Source of the DNA: Robiginitomaculum sp.
Lineage (GTDB): Bacteria > Pseudomonadota > Alphaproteobacteria > Caulobacterales > Maricaulaceae
Length of the DNA stretch: 33,542 nt
Direction of reading: 5' to 3'
Assembly (NCBI GenBank): GCA_016763315.1
Contig: JAESTZ010000022.1
Location: forward strand, 1 to 33,542
Shown: piece after piece, positions 5,706 to 15,289 of the stretch
How positions within the stretch are numbered: position 1 is the stretch's first letter
Layout of the letters: every line of letters starts with the position of its first letter
Translations under genes and position numbers: made by a program
Notes under the pieces: generated by a model
What the model was told of the DNA's origin: nothing
The model's database searches: none
The model's input: only the letters and a program-made list of their open reading frames with translations

Positions 5706-8003
5706 ATGTTTGGGTGGTTTAAAGATCATTTCTATCTAGGTTTAGTGTTAGGCGTAATTACCGCAATAGTGGTCTCTTACTCTTATTTCTCTACTGCTCC
5801 AGAAGTACGCGCAAGCGATAGCCAGCAAACAGAATTTTCAGCCGCTAGAGCCTTTGCCGAACTTGATGATCTGCTGGCTGAAAACCGCCCGCATCCGGTG
5901 GGAAGTGCCTCCAATAAAGTGATCCGTGATCGTATCTGGGACAAACTAATTGCTCTGGGGCTGGAGCCGGAATTACAAGCAGGGCTGTCCTGTTCCGCCA
6001 ATTTTACCGGTTGTGCAGAAGTTGAAAACATTATTGCCATTAAACGCGGCACAGGAAACCCTGATGACAAAGCCATAATGCTGGCCACCCATTATGATAG
6101 TGTTCCGGCTTCTTCCGGTGCTGGCGATGATATTTCCGGAGTTGCTGCGACTTTGGAAATCGCCCGTATTTTGTCTATCTCTCCTACACTTCGCAATGAT
6201 GTGGTTTTTCTAATCACCGATGGTGAAGAAACCGGATTGCGCGGCGCACAACTATTTGCCGATAAACACCCGTTAATGCAAAGAATTGCCGTAGTAATAA
6301 ACCTTGAAGCCAGAGGTGTTACCGGACTTTCAAACATGTTTGAAACCGGGCCAGATAATCAAGGTCTAATGACAATATTTGCCGAGGCAGTAAAGCGACC
6401 CGCCGCCAATTCCTTGGCGGTTGAAATTTATCAGCGCATGCCCAATGATACCGATTATTCCATTTACAAAGACGCCGGTGCCAATGGCCTTAACTTTGCC
6501 TTTGCCGGCGGGGTTTCACTTTATCATTCAGTGCGCGATAGCCCGGCGCATCTGGATCAACGCAGCCTGCAACATCATGGCGACAATGCTTATGCAATGA
6601 TCAATGCTCTTGGTAATATGGATCTTGAAAACTTAGATTCTAGTGGTAATTCAACTTATTTCGATCTGTTCACTAGGAAACTTGTTTCTTGGCCTAATGC
6701 GATAAACGTACCGTTGGCTGCCGGGCTGTTGTTATTACTAAGCTTTTTCGTTTATCGGCTGTTAAGTTTTTCCGGCGCTGCTGCCGCTACCGCAGCTATC
6801 TCTTTGATCGGCCTGTTTGCCCTGCCAGTTTTGGCCGGTTGGGCGCTGTCATATCCGTTGGGCATCTGGGTGCATACCCACCCGTTGGATCACCCATACC
6901 CTTGGCCGGGAAGAATAGTTTTGCTTGTTACCAGTATTCTGATCGCCATGCTTATCGGCAAAATATCGAGCAAATGGCTATCAGCAAAAGCCTTATTACT
7001 AGGCTCGTATTGGGTGATGGCTTTATTGGCACTGCTGTTATCGCTAAGCATAAGCGGCGGCACTTACCTGTTGCTGATACCAGTAGCCATGTTTGTGATC
7101 GGTTTAATCATAGACTTAATTGTCCGCTCTAAACGCTTAATTATCGCTACCCATCTGGGACTGATTGGCGCGACCTATATGGCGGTTTATCATTTCTTTG
7201 CTATTGAACTGGTCGCAGGATTTTCATCATCATACATTAAAATGGCGCCATTGGTATTATTGTCATTAGCCCTTGCACCAATATTTTCCCAACATTGGTC
7301 AAAACCGGAAGTAAAATGGCGGGCAATGTTTGCCAGCATCATTATTATCACCTTAAGCGCTGGAATTATTGCCAGCTTAATGCCCGGTTTTACCACCAGC
7401 CGGCCACGAGGACAAAACCTAGTATTCATTGAAAATGCCACAAACAGCACCGCCGAATGGGTTTCAGAAACTTCGGGCGGGCAAGATGCAGAACTTCTTG
7501 AAGCCGCCGGTTTTCCTGATTCTGCAACGCCGTATAATTTATATGGTATTTTTACCACCAAGAGAGTATTCAAGCCGGCAGAAAAACGATTATTGCCAAC
7601 TCCGAAGCTGACCATATTAAGCGATGAAATTTCTAATGATATGCGGATAATTACCGCCGAAATTAGTAGTCAGCGAGAAGTAAATATTCTTGCCATCGGC
7701 TTTGATGCTGATAAAAAGCCGGTAACAGTTAAAATTAATAACCAATTAGCTGCCAGATACGATATAGAAGAAACAACAAGCAGCCGACTTGTACCAATTC
7801 ACGGCCCAGCAAATAATACATACACAGTAACAATCATGACCCGAATTACCGATACATTTCCAATAACAATTCTAGACAGCGCATCATTAAAGCCTGCGGA
7901 ATTTTTCCGATTGGCAAAATTACGCCCGAATGATTCCGCCACATTTGCCCACGGTGATCGCTCGATTAGTATTATTCGTGCAGAAATTGTTGCCAATGAG
8001 TGA
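5706..8003 (+). CDS. Membrane-anchored M28 family zinc peptidase
   Basis: A 765-residue protein. Residues ~7-28 form an N-terminal membrane segment, followed by a periplasmic M28 (aminopeptidase) domain. Metal-site motifs are in order: THYDSVPAS (~129-136), GAGDDISG (~140), ITDGEETGLRG (~170, catalytic and metal Glu pair), NLEARG (~198) and a late YHSVRDS (~273). From ~335 to ~560 there are about eight hydrophobic membrane segments, then a ~190-residue C-terminal soluble region. This layout, M28 domain then multi-TM region, is that of bacterial relatives of vacuolar membrane proteases. GGGAG lies 6 nt before the ATG. Its stop overlaps the rnr start by 8 nt, so the genes are coupled. Substrate unknown. 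Confidence 0.87.
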   Translation: MFGWFKDHFYLGLVLGVITAIVVSYSYFSTAPEVRASDSQQTEFSAARAFAELDDLLAENRPHPVGSASNKVIRDRIWDKLIALGLEPELQAGLSCSANFTGCAEVENIIAIKRGTGNPDDKAIMLATHYDSVPASSGAGDDISGVAATLEIARILSISPTLRNDVVFLITDGEETGLRGAQLFADKHPLMQRIAVVINLEARGVTGLSNMFETGPDNQGLMTIFAEAVKRPAANSLAVEIYQRMPNDTDYSIYKDAGANGLNFAFAGGVSLYHSVRDSPAHLDQRSLQHHGDNAYAMINALGNMDLENLDSSGNSTYFDLFTRKLVSWPNAINVPLAAGLLLLLSFFVYRLLSFSGAAAATAAISLIGLFALPVLAGWALSYPLGIWVHTHPLDHPYPWPGRIVLLVTSILIAMLIGKISSKWLSAKALLLGSYWVMALLALLLSLSISGGTYLLLIPVAMFVIGLIIDLIVRSKRLIIATHLGLIGATYMAVYHFFAIELVAGFSSSYIKMAPLVLLSLALAPIFSQHWSKPEVKWRAMFASIIIITLSAGIIASLMPGFTTSRPRGQNLVFIENATNSTAEWVSETSGGQDAELLEAAGFPDSATPYNLYGIFTTKRVFKPAEKRLLPTPKLTILSDEISNDMRIITAEISSQREVNILAIGFDADKKPVTVKINNQLAARYDIEETTSSRLVPIHGPANNTYTVTIMTRITDTFPITILDSASLKPAEFFRLAKLRPNDSATFAHGDRSISIIRAEIVANE

Positions 8004-10212
8004 TTCTGATCTTGTAAAACAAATACTTGCAGCTCTTGGCGATTCTGACGACGGACTTGATAAACGACAATTATCCCGTGTGCTTGGCTTGCGGCCAGTG
8101 CAAAAATCGCAATTAAAATCTACTTTGGTAGAATTGCTAAGTGGTGGGAGTATTGAGAAAACCGAACGTCGCAGATTTCGCCTTAAAGGTCAGTTGCCGC
8201 CGGTTCTTGTGGTGCAGTTTCACAAACTAGATATTGACGGTGAATTATTGGCACGCCCCAAGGACAGCGATGCCAATATACCGATAATCAGGTTAGCGCC
8301 TAATGAAGCAAATAGCGGCGCAAATATTGTCGGCGTTGGCGATTTTGCATTGGTTCGCTTAAGCGCTAACGAAGACGGTTATCAGGCAAGAATAATAAAG
8401 AAACTTGATCGTGACCAAGGGCCGATACTAGGGATCATTAGCAAAGACCGTGGCCAATGGCGAATTGATAGCATCAGCCGCAAAAGCAGAACCAGCTATT
8501 TGTTGCGCAAAGAGGATCTGGCAAAAGTAAAAGCTGGCGATCTGGTTCGCATTTCTCCTATGTCGGCTCGCAGCAACGGCTTGCGCCTAGCAAAATTGGT
8601 CGAGCATATTGGATCTGTCGATCAGGCAAAATCCGCCAGCTTGCTAACGCTGGCCGAACACGGAATTAAAGAAGGCTTTAGTGCCGAAGAAGAATTACAA
8701 GCCAACCAAGCCAAAGCACCATCACTTGGCACACGCACGGATCTGCGAGATTTGCCACTGATCACTATTGACCCTGATGATGCCAGAGATTTTGACGATG
8801 CAGTATATGCCAAGCCGGATACCTCTAAAAACAATGCAGATGGCTGGGTAATATATGTGGCGATTGCCGATGTTGCCGCCTTTGTAACCCCCGGATCAGC
8901 CTTGGACGATGGCGCAAGAAAACGCGGAAATTCAGTGTATTTGCCAGATCGGGTAGTGCCAATGTTACCGGAACGTCTTTCGGCCGATTTATGTTCGTTA
9001 CGGCCATTGGAAGACCGTGCATGCCTGATGGTACGAATGGTTCTCGATAAAAATGGCCACAAATTATCACATGAGTTCTTTCGCGGGATAATGCATTCCA
9101 AAGCCAGATTGACCTATACACAGGCGCAAAATGCAATTGATGGCAATGCCGACAAAATCGCCGCTCCATTATTACAAAGCATATTGCAACCATTATGGGG
9201 CGCATATAAAACATTGCAAATCGCCCGTAGCAAACGCCAGCCTTTGCAAATTGAAACCGACGAACGCAAAATCCGGGTCGGCGATAATGGTGAAATAACT
9301 TCCATAGACAAAAAGCAACGCCTTGATGCCCACCGCTTGATCGAAGAATTTATGGTATTGGCCAATGTTTGTGCCGCACAAACTCTTGAAAACGCCAAAC
9401 AACCGTTAATTTATCGCGTGCATGAAACACCGGATCAGGCAAAAATTCTGGGACTGGCAGAGTTTTTACGCTCAATCGGGCTAAAATGGTCAAAAGGGCA
9501 AAAGCCAACTCCCGAAAGATTTAACCAGTTATTGAGCCAGGCGGCTAACACCGATATGCAACAAATGGTCAATCAAATGGTATTGCGCAGCCAGATGCGA
9601 GCAATATATGACACTGCAAATCGTGGCCATTTCGGATTAGCACTAGATCAATATGCTCATTTCACTTCGCCGATCCGTAGGTATGCCGACCTTACCGTGC
9701 ATCGTGGTTTAATCCGTGCTTGCAAGTTGGGAAATGATGGCAGTGATGAAAAAGAACAATCCGAATTAAAAGCCATTGCCGAGCATATTACCGCCACTGA
9801 GCGCGCTGCAATGGCCGCAGAACGTGATGCCGCCAGTCGCTATGTGGCGGCGTTTCTAGCAGAAAGAATACAAGCAACATTCACCGCAAGAATTTCCGGA
9901 ATTACCCGTTTTGGAGTGTTTGTTGCCTTAGATGAAACCGGAGCAGATGGTCTGGTGCCGATCCGCTCATTAGGCAATGAGTATTTCAATCATGACGAAG
10001 CAGCCCACACGCTTGTTGGCCGCAATAGTGGTGGAAGATACCGATTGGGCATGGCGGTTGAATTAAAGCTTATCGAGAGCAATCCGGTTACCGGCGGTTT
10101 AATCTTTGAAATGCTCAGCAAGCCAGAAGCCGGCGCAAAACCAAAGCGCAAAAGCAACTATCATGGTGAGCGCAAGCAAAAACCGCACAAAAAATTCAAA
10201 CGCAAAAAATGA
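7996..10212 (+). CDS. rnr: Ribonuclease R (RNase II/RNB family, S1 domain)
   Basis: A 738-residue 3'-5' exoribonuclease that degrades structured RNA. An N-terminal winged-helix/cold-shock part precedes the RNB catalytic domain, with TIDPDDARDFDDAV at ~257 supplying the metal-binding Asp cluster and HFGLALDQYAHFTSPIRRYADL near residue 545. An S1 domain follows (~628-715, starting FTARISGITRFGVFVAL), then a strongly basic Lys/Arg/His tail, as in RNase R rather than RNase II. The ATG at 7996 is chosen because the domain begins there (MSDSDLVKQIL) and it sits inside the end of the M28 gene, an 8-nt overlap. An in-frame ATG at 7930 would add 22 unrelated residues. The gene ends in a 4-nt overlap with the Nudix gene. 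Confidence 0.95.
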   Translation: MSDSDLVKQILAALGDSDDGLDKRQLSRVLGLRPVQKSQLKSTLVELLSGGSIEKTERRRFRLKGQLPPVLVVQFHKLDIDGELLARPKDSDANIPIIRLAPNEANSGANIVGVGDFALVRLSANEDGYQARIIKKLDRDQGPILGIISKDRGQWRIDSISRKSRTSYLLRKEDLAKVKAGDLVRISPMSARSNGLRLAKLVEHIGSVDQAKSASLLTLAEHGIKEGFSAEEELQANQAKAPSLGTRTDLRDLPLITIDPDDARDFDDAVYAKPDTSKNNADGWVIYVAIADVAAFVTPGSALDDGARKRGNSVYLPDRVVPMLPERLSADLCSLRPLEDRACLMVRMVLDKNGHKLSHEFFRGIMHSKARLTYTQAQNAIDGNADKIAAPLLQSILQPLWGAYKTLQIARSKRQPLQIETDERKIRVGDNGEITSIDKKQRLDAHRLIEEFMVLANVCAAQTLENAKQPLIYRVHETPDQAKILGLAEFLRSIGLKWSKGQKPTPERFNQLLSQAANTDMQQMVNQMVLRSQMRAIYDTANRGHFGLALDQYAHFTSPIRRYADLTVHRGLIRACKLGNDGSDEKEQSELKAIAEHITATERAAMAAERDAASRYVAAFLAERIQATFTARISGITRFGVFVALDETGADGLVPIRSLGNEYFNHDEAAHTLVGRNSGGRYRLGMAVELKLIESNPVTGGLIFEMLSKPEAGAKPKRKSNYHGERKQKPHKKFKRKK

Positions 10213-10922
10213 TGAAACCAGAACAATTACGTGATACCGACCCTGCCGATAACCAACGCATTGGCCGGGCTACCAAGCCGGTTTTAGCAGCCACATTAGT
10301 TCTGTTGCGCAAAAGCAATGACAAAGCCGAATTTCTGATGGGGCGGCGCTCGGCAAAGCATAAATTCATGCCCGGAAAATTTGTGTTTCCCGGAGGAAAG
10401 GTCGATCGCAATGACCATCGTGCGCCATGTTCAACGAACTTGCGTTCTGAAGTTTTAGGCAAAATGAATGCTCATATTACGGACTCCAGAACATTGGCCA
10501 CTGCAGCAGCTGCGATCCGTGAAACCTGTGAAGAAACCGGATTAAAACTGGCACAACCAGTAACAGAGCAACCTATAAATCCACCAAGTGCCTATCAACC
10601 GTTTTTTCAAAATCATCTGGCTTGCGATCTGGCCGCGCTTTCCTTATTGGCCAGAGCAATTACACCGCCATATCACCAGAAACGCTATGATACTTGGTTT
10701 TTTACTGCCGATACGGACACATTGCTTGATGATCCAGTTGATCAGGCCAGTGGCGAGCTGGAAGACCTGCAATGGGTCGGTTTTGATGAGTCAGAGCAAT
10801 TAGACCTGCCATTAATCACCAAAATGGTGTTGCGTGACTTGCGCTATAAACTGGCCAATTCTGATGCACCCATACCTTATTACTTCACCAGACGAGGAAA
10901 GCATATCCGCACAACACTTTAA
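10209..10922 (+). CDS. Nudix hydrolase
   Basis: A 237-residue Nudix protein. The Nudix box is split: FPGGKVD at residues 60-65 and REtcEEtG at 104-111, with ~38 extra residues between, a layout seen in long Nudix hydrolases related to the NUDT19 (acyl-CoA diphosphatase) group rather than in MutT. The catalytic Glu residues of REtcEE are intact. The likely reaction is cleavage of a nucleoside diphosphate-linked compound; the substrate cannot be told. It starts at ATG 10209 (or the next codon ATG at 10212), overlapping rnr by 4 nt, so it is the third gene of a coupled M28-rnr-Nudix operon. There is no clear terminator; a hairpin GGACGCA-TTT-TGCGTCC lies ~20 nt downstream without a T run. Confidence 0.88.
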   Translation: MMKPEQLRDTDPADNQRIGRATKPVLAATLVLLRKSNDKAEFLMGRRSAKHKFMPGKFVFPGGKVDRNDHRAPCSTNLRSEVLGKMNAHITDSRTLATAAAAIRETCEETGLKLAQPVTEQPINPPSAYQPFFQNHLACDLAALSLLARAITPPYHQKRYDTWFFTADTDTLLDDPVDQASGELEDLQWVGFDESEQLDLPLITKMVLRDLRYKLANSDAPIPYYFTRRGKHIRTTL

Positions 10923-10942
10923 CTTGGGATCATAAGCTCTGT

Positions 10943-11056
10943 GGACGCATTTTGCGTCCCACCGCGAGGCAAAACCAGCCCCTTGACTGGCAAGGGCGAG
11001 CGCTCGCCGCGCCGTCGCAGGCGTGAGCAGAGCGAACTTGCCGCGAGACAAAAAAA
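10943..11056 (-). repeat. GC-rich TCTCGCGGCA...CGACGGCGCGGC repeat
   Basis: Read on the minus strand this begins TTTTTTTGTCTCGCGGCA and includes GCCTGCGACGGCGCGGC. Both are also found at 33422-33475 on the plus strand, and the first part at 5295-5308. It contains a perfect palindrome GGCGAGCGCTCGCC (around 10996-11009) and near-identical CCGCGAGGCAAAA / CCGCGAGACAAAA at its two ends, which could be boundary repeats. It fills nearly all the space between the convergent Nudix and carboxypeptidase genes. Confidence 0.7.
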
Positions 11057-12313
11057 TCATCTAGCCGCAGCCAATGGAAAACACGGCTGTCCGCGATTGA
11101 CCAAGGCGATGCAGGCACGGGTTGCCATGTTTTGCTCTAGGCCGGTAAACCTTGCTCGAAACAATGTCTTGTCACCTTGCTTTGACGATTGCACAATTGC
11201 CGAGCCGGTTGCCAAGTCCGGCAAGGATAAACCGGATATTGCCTGAAGACGGGTTTCTGCTTGCTCGCGGTTTGAATATGCGCCTACTTGAATCAGCCAA
11301 TTAGCCGCCAGAACAGCTTTTTTCGCCAATTCCGGTACGCTGGCACTTTCACCTTCAATAATTATCTTTACCCCGCGCCGATCGGCAGAGCCCTGATCTA
11401 TTTGTTGTGGTAAACCGGCTGGTGGACGAACTTCTTCTGACTTCAAATCGGCCACTTGCACTAATGGTGCAGGCTTTGCCACATATAATTCTCGCTTGGA
11501 GAGTTCCTTATAAGCCGCATCAATCAAATCTCGCGCATGGGCATCACGTTGCGCACCGCTGGCACCGCCAAAAACCACAACAACCAGCCTAACCCCTTCA
11601 CGCTCTACAGTAACCGCAATATTATATCCGGCATCATTGGTAAAACCGGTCTTTAGTCCATCAACACCGGCTATTCGTCCTAACAATGAATTGTGATTAC
11701 CAAAACTACGACCATCAAAAACAAACTTTTCCAGTGAAAAATAATGAAAGAATTTCGGGAAATCCTTGCGAATCGAGACTGCCAAAACCGCCATATCCCG
11801 AGCAGTGCTAACTTGCCTTTTATCTGGCAGGCCAGAACCATTGGCAAATCTGGAACGGCTCATTCCCAATAATTTTGCAGTTTTAGTCATTTTCGAGGCA
11901 AACCTTGCTTCCCCGCCGGCTAGTCGTTCCGCCACCACAATTGCTACATCATTTGCGCTTTTGGTCACTAACGCTCTGATCGCATCTTCAACAGAAATTG
12001 TTGTTCCTGATTTCAACCCCAACTTGGACGGCTTGGCTTTTGCCGCCTTGTCGCTAACCCGCAAACGATCATCAAGACCGACATTGCCTCGCTCGATAGC
12101 ATCAAACAGCAAATACAGCGTCATTAGTTTTGACAGCGAGGCCGGATAGCGCAACTGATCCGCGTGTCTGGCGTGCAAAACCTCACCGTCTTTTTCAACA
12201 ATAACTATCGAAGCATAGCGTACCGGTTCAGCCGAACTAGCCGCACTTGAAAGCAACACGCCAAACAAAAATGCTGTGAAAATAATAATACGCAAAAGAA
12301 AAATCCTGTTCAA
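11057..12313 (-). CDS. D-alanyl-D-alanine carboxypeptidase (S11) with SPOR domain
   Basis: A 418-residue penicillin-binding protein of the DacA/PBP5 type, which trims the terminal D-Ala from peptidoglycan stem peptides. A signal peptide (1-~28, cleaved after SSAASSA) is followed by the serine peptidase domain with all three active-site motifs: S59-L-S-K62, S119-A-N121 and K221-T-G223. A SPOR domain occupies ~337-418 (LIQVGAYSNREQAETRLQ); such domains bind glycan strands stripped of peptides and often place proteins at the division septum. S11-SPOR fusions are known in alphaproteobacteria. It is divergent from clpS-clpA across a ~160-bp gap and convergent with the Nudix gene; the GC-rich repeat abuts its stop codon. 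Confidence 0.93.
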   Translation of the reverse strand: MNRIFLLRIIIFTAFLFGVLLSSAASSAEPVRYASIVIVEKDGEVLHARHADQLRYPASLSKLMTLYLLFDAIERGNVGLDDRLRVSDKAAKAKPSKLGLKSGTTISVEDAIRALVTKSANDVAIVVAERLAGGEARFASKMTKTAKLLGMSRSRFANGSGLPDKRQVSTARDMAVLAVSIRKDFPKFFHYFSLEKFVFDGRSFGNHNSLLGRIAGVDGLKTGFTNDAGYNIAVTVEREGVRLVVVVFGGASGAQRDAHARDLIDAAYKELSKRELYVAKPAPLVQVADLKSEEVRPPAGLPQQIDQGSADRRGVKIIIEGESASVPELAKKAVLAANWLIQVGAYSNREQAETRLQAISGLSLPDLATGSAIVQSSKQGDKTLFRARFTGLEQNMATRACIALVNRGQPCFPLAAAR

Positions 12314-12471
12314 ACACCGGATTTTGACGGATTTACCTTAGCCAACAGTAAATACGATGAATAAAATACCATATATTGTCAAAAAAATGCCGTCTTGCCC
12401 TTACAAAATGATCTCAGCTACATAATGTTAGAGTAAATGAAGCCGCATATCAGGAAGCTGGATTAGAGTTA

Positions 12472-12816
12472 ATGAGTGAAAGAGATAAAAACCCAAAGGA
12501 TAACGACCTTGATCCTGATGATCCACAGACAGGTGTGGTTGAAAAAACCGACGCCCGCACAAAACGTCCCAGCCTGTATAAAGTTATCTTACTCAATGAT
12601 GATTACACGCCAATGGAATTTGTGGTGCATCTGTTGCGCGGAGTTTTCCATCGCTCGGAAGAAGAGGCTGTACATATTATGTTGCAAGTCCATCAGGACG
12701 GAGCCGGTATTTGCGGGGTTTATTCTTTTGAAGTGGCTGAAACCAAAGTTGGCCAGGTAATATCTGCTGCCCGCAGTTCTGAACATCCACTTCAATGCAC
12801 GATGGAGAAAGCGTAA
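12472..12816 (+). CDS. clpS: ClpS, adaptor of the ClpAP protease
   Basis: A 114-residue protein with a polar N-terminal arm and the ClpS core: [57 protein letters not shown]. The conserved [11 protein letters not shown] and the HxxG-type segment form the pocket that binds N-terminal degron residues (N-end rule) and delivers them to ClpA. Its position 1 nt before clpA is the standard clpS-clpA arrangement, which confirms the assignment. Confidence 0.96.
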   Translation: MSERDKNPKDNDLDPDDPQTGVVEKTDARTKRPSLYKVILLNDDYTPMEFVVHLLRGVFHRSEEEAVHIMLQVHQDGAGICGVYSFEVAETKVGQVISAARSSEHPLQCTMEKA

Positions 12817-12817
12817 A

Positions 12818-15124
12818 ATGCCGTCATTTACATCTGACCTAGAAGAAACATTACACCGTGCAGTATCCCTCGCCAATGAGCGGCTACACGAGTTGGTGAC
12901 GCTGGAACATTTATTATTGGCTCTACTTGATGATCCGCAAGCAACAGAGGTTCTAATTGCTTGTGAAGCCAATACTCTTGAGCTGCGTGGCGCTTTGATA
13001 GATTTTCTCGAAGATGAAATGGGAACATTAGTAGTAAACCGCAAAAACCCCGAAGCCCGGCCAACATCGGCATTTCAGCGAGTAATACAACGAGCGGTAT
13101 TACATGTGCAATCTTCAGGAAATGGTGATGTCAGTGGCGCTAATGTATTGGTTGCGATGTTTGCCGAACGCGAAAGCCATGCGGTCTATTTTCTGCATGA
13201 ACAAGACATAACCAGGTTTGACGTGATTAGCTATATTTCCCATGGCGCAAATAACGATGAAGAAATAAACGACGAAGAAGCTACTGATGAAACTACCCCA
13301 GGAGTTCACGGAATAAAACCAAACGCCTTACAGAAATATTGTGTAAACTTAAATAAAAAAGCCGCCAATGGGGAGATTGACCCATTGATCGGTCGCGACA
13401 AAGAGGTCGAGCGCTGCATGCAGGTGTTATGCAGGCGACGCAAAAACAACCCATTGCTTGTTGGCGATCCGGGCGTTGGAAAAACCGCGATAGCCGAAGG
13501 TTTAGCTCGTAAAATTTTTCATGGCGAAGTGCCGGAAATTCTTGCGAAATCAACTATAATTTCTCTTGATATGGGTAGCTTAATGGCCGGAACCCGTTAT
13601 CGCGGTGACTTTGAAGAACGCCTCAAACAAGTTTTAAGTGATCTCAAAAAGGTCGATGATTCCATCTTGTTTATTGACGAAATTCATACGATTGTCGGCG
13701 CCGGAGCCACATCTGGCGGCGCGCTTGATGCCTCTAACCTGTTAAAACCGGCATTACAAGATGGCTCGTTACGGTGCATGGGTTCGACCAGTTATAAAGA
13801 ATTTAGACAACATTTTGAAAAAGATCGCGCCTTGGCCAGACGTTTTCAGAAGATTGATGTGGTGGAACCAAGCGTCGCCGATACCATAAAAATACTACAA
13901 GGTTTAAAGCCGTATTTTGAAGACTTTCATGATATAAAATATACCTCCGATGCTATTAAAGTAGCCGTAGAGCTGTCCTCACGTTACCTGTCTGATCGTA
14001 AGCTCCCCGACAAAGCCATTGATGTTATTGACGAAGTAGGCGCACGCCAGCGCCTGCTGGACAAATCGAAACGTAAGAAAACTGTCACGACAAAAGACGT
14101 AGAAGATATTATTGCTCACATGGCACGGATACCGGCCAAAACTGTAAACAAAACCGATCAGGCAGCTTTGCGTTCATTGGGTACGGATTTAAAACGAGTG
14201 GTATTTGGCCAAGATAAAGCCATCGAGCAAGTCTCGTCGGCGATTAAAATGGCCAGAGCTGGCTTACGGGAACCAAACAAGCCAATTGGCTGTTACCTGT
14301 TTAGCGGCCCCACCGGAGTAGGCAAAACCGAAATTGCCCGGCAATTAGCTTCCGTAATGGGTCTGGAATTATTACGCTTTGATATGTCAGAATATATGGA
14401 ACGCCACTCGGTCTCCAGATTGATCGGCGCACCACCGGGTTATGTGGGTTATGATCAAGGAGGTTTATTTACAGATAAAGTAGATACCCACCCACACAGC
14501 ATTGTACTTCTTGACGAGATAGAAGAAGCCCATCCTGACGTTTTTAACATCCTGTTACAAGTCATGGATAATGGCGTATTGACTGACAATAACGGTAAAT
14601 CGATTGATTTTCGTAATGTAGTATTGATCATGACCACCAATGCCGGCGCATCTGATGCCGCCAAGAACTCTATCGGCTTTGGCCGTGGCAAACGTGATGA
14701 TGAAAACCAAGAAGCCATCAAAAGGTTATTTACTCCGGAGTTTCGCAACCGTCTTGATGATATCATTGAATTTGCGTCACTGGATAAAGCAAGTATCCAC
14801 AAAGTAGTAGAGAAGTTTATGCTACAGCTGGAACTACAGCTTGAAGAGCGCGGGATCAATTTCGAGCTTAGTCCGTCCGCTCGTTCATGGCTGGCCGATA
14901 AAGGCTATGATGAAAGCTATGGTGCCAGACCGTTGGCTAGAACCATTCAGCAATTTGTCAAAAAGCCATTGTCTGATGAGATACTGTTCGGCAAGTTAAA
15001 GAATGGCGGCCTTGTCAAAGTAGATATTGATCCTAAGGACGCTGAAAAGTTATCGTTCAAAATAATTTCCGACAAAGCAAAACCGGTAAAGAAAGCAAAA
15101 GCAAGTCCAAGTAAAGTTCCTTAA
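12818..15124 (+). CDS. clpA: ClpA, ATPase subunit of ClpAP protease
   Basis: A 768-residue Hsp100 unfoldase. The N-terminal double Clp repeat (~1-145, binding ClpS) is followed by an acidic linker (NNDEEINDEEATDE). AAA domain 1 has Walker A GDPGVGKT (~216) and Walker B ILFIDEIH. AAA domain 2 has Walker A GPTGVGKT (~497) and Walker B IVLLDEIEEAHPD. An IGF tripeptide at ~618 (NSIGFGRG) is the ClpP-docking loop, and the long coiled-coil M domain of ClpB is absent, both of which mark ClpA. The C-terminal tail is Lys-rich. It works with ClpP (not in this window) to degrade N-end-rule substrates and other proteins. Confidence 0.96.
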   Translation: MPSFTSDLEETLHRAVSLANERLHELVTLEHLLLALLDDPQATEVLIACEANTLELRGALIDFLEDEMGTLVVNRKNPEARPTSAFQRVIQRAVLHVQSSGNGDVSGANVLVAMFAERESHAVYFLHEQDITRFDVISYISHGANNDEEINDEEATDETTPGVHGIKPNALQKYCVNLNKKAANGEIDPLIGRDKEVERCMQVLCRRRKNNPLLVGDPGVGKTAIAEGLARKIFHGEVPEILAKSTIISLDMGSLMAGTRYRGDFEERLKQVLSDLKKVDDSILFIDEIHTIVGAGATSGGALDASNLLKPALQDGSLRCMGSTSYKEFRQHFEKDRALARRFQKIDVVEPSVADTIKILQGLKPYFEDFHDIKYTSDAIKVAVELSSRYLSDRKLPDKAIDVIDEVGARQRLLDKSKRKKTVTTKDVEDIIAHMARIPAKTVNKTDQAALRSLGTDLKRVVFGQDKAIEQVSSAIKMARAGLREPNKPIGCYLFSGPTGVGKTEIARQLASVMGLELLRFDMSEYMERHSVSRLIGAPPGYVGYDQGGLFTDKVDTHPHSIVLLDEIEEAHPDVFNILLQVMDNGVLTDNNGKSIDFRNVVLIMTTNAGASDAAKNSIGFGRGKRDDENQEAIKRLFTPEFRNRLDDIIEFASLDKASIHKVVEKFMLQLELQLEERGINFELSPSARSWLADKGYDESYGARPLARTIQQFVKKPLSDEILFGKLKNGGLVKVDIDPKDAEKLSFKIISDKAKPVKKAKASPSKVP

Positions 15125-15289
15125 CGCTTCCGGTTTGAACTAGCTTTTGATTTTGTTTGAGCGTTGATATTTATACAAATGGTGAGTAGTCTTTCAATTT
15201 GAAATATGATTAAAATCGGCACTATGCCCACACTGCGCGGTATGTAGCGCAATGTTATCATTTATTACTGGTGTTTAAGGGAGTGGAGA

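Noticed and set aside
15234-15251. TGCGC/GCGCA half-sites upstream of the methyltransferase as an autoregulatory operator
   Set aside because: Five-base arms are too short to claim, though the methyltransferase does have an N-terminal helix-turn-helix.
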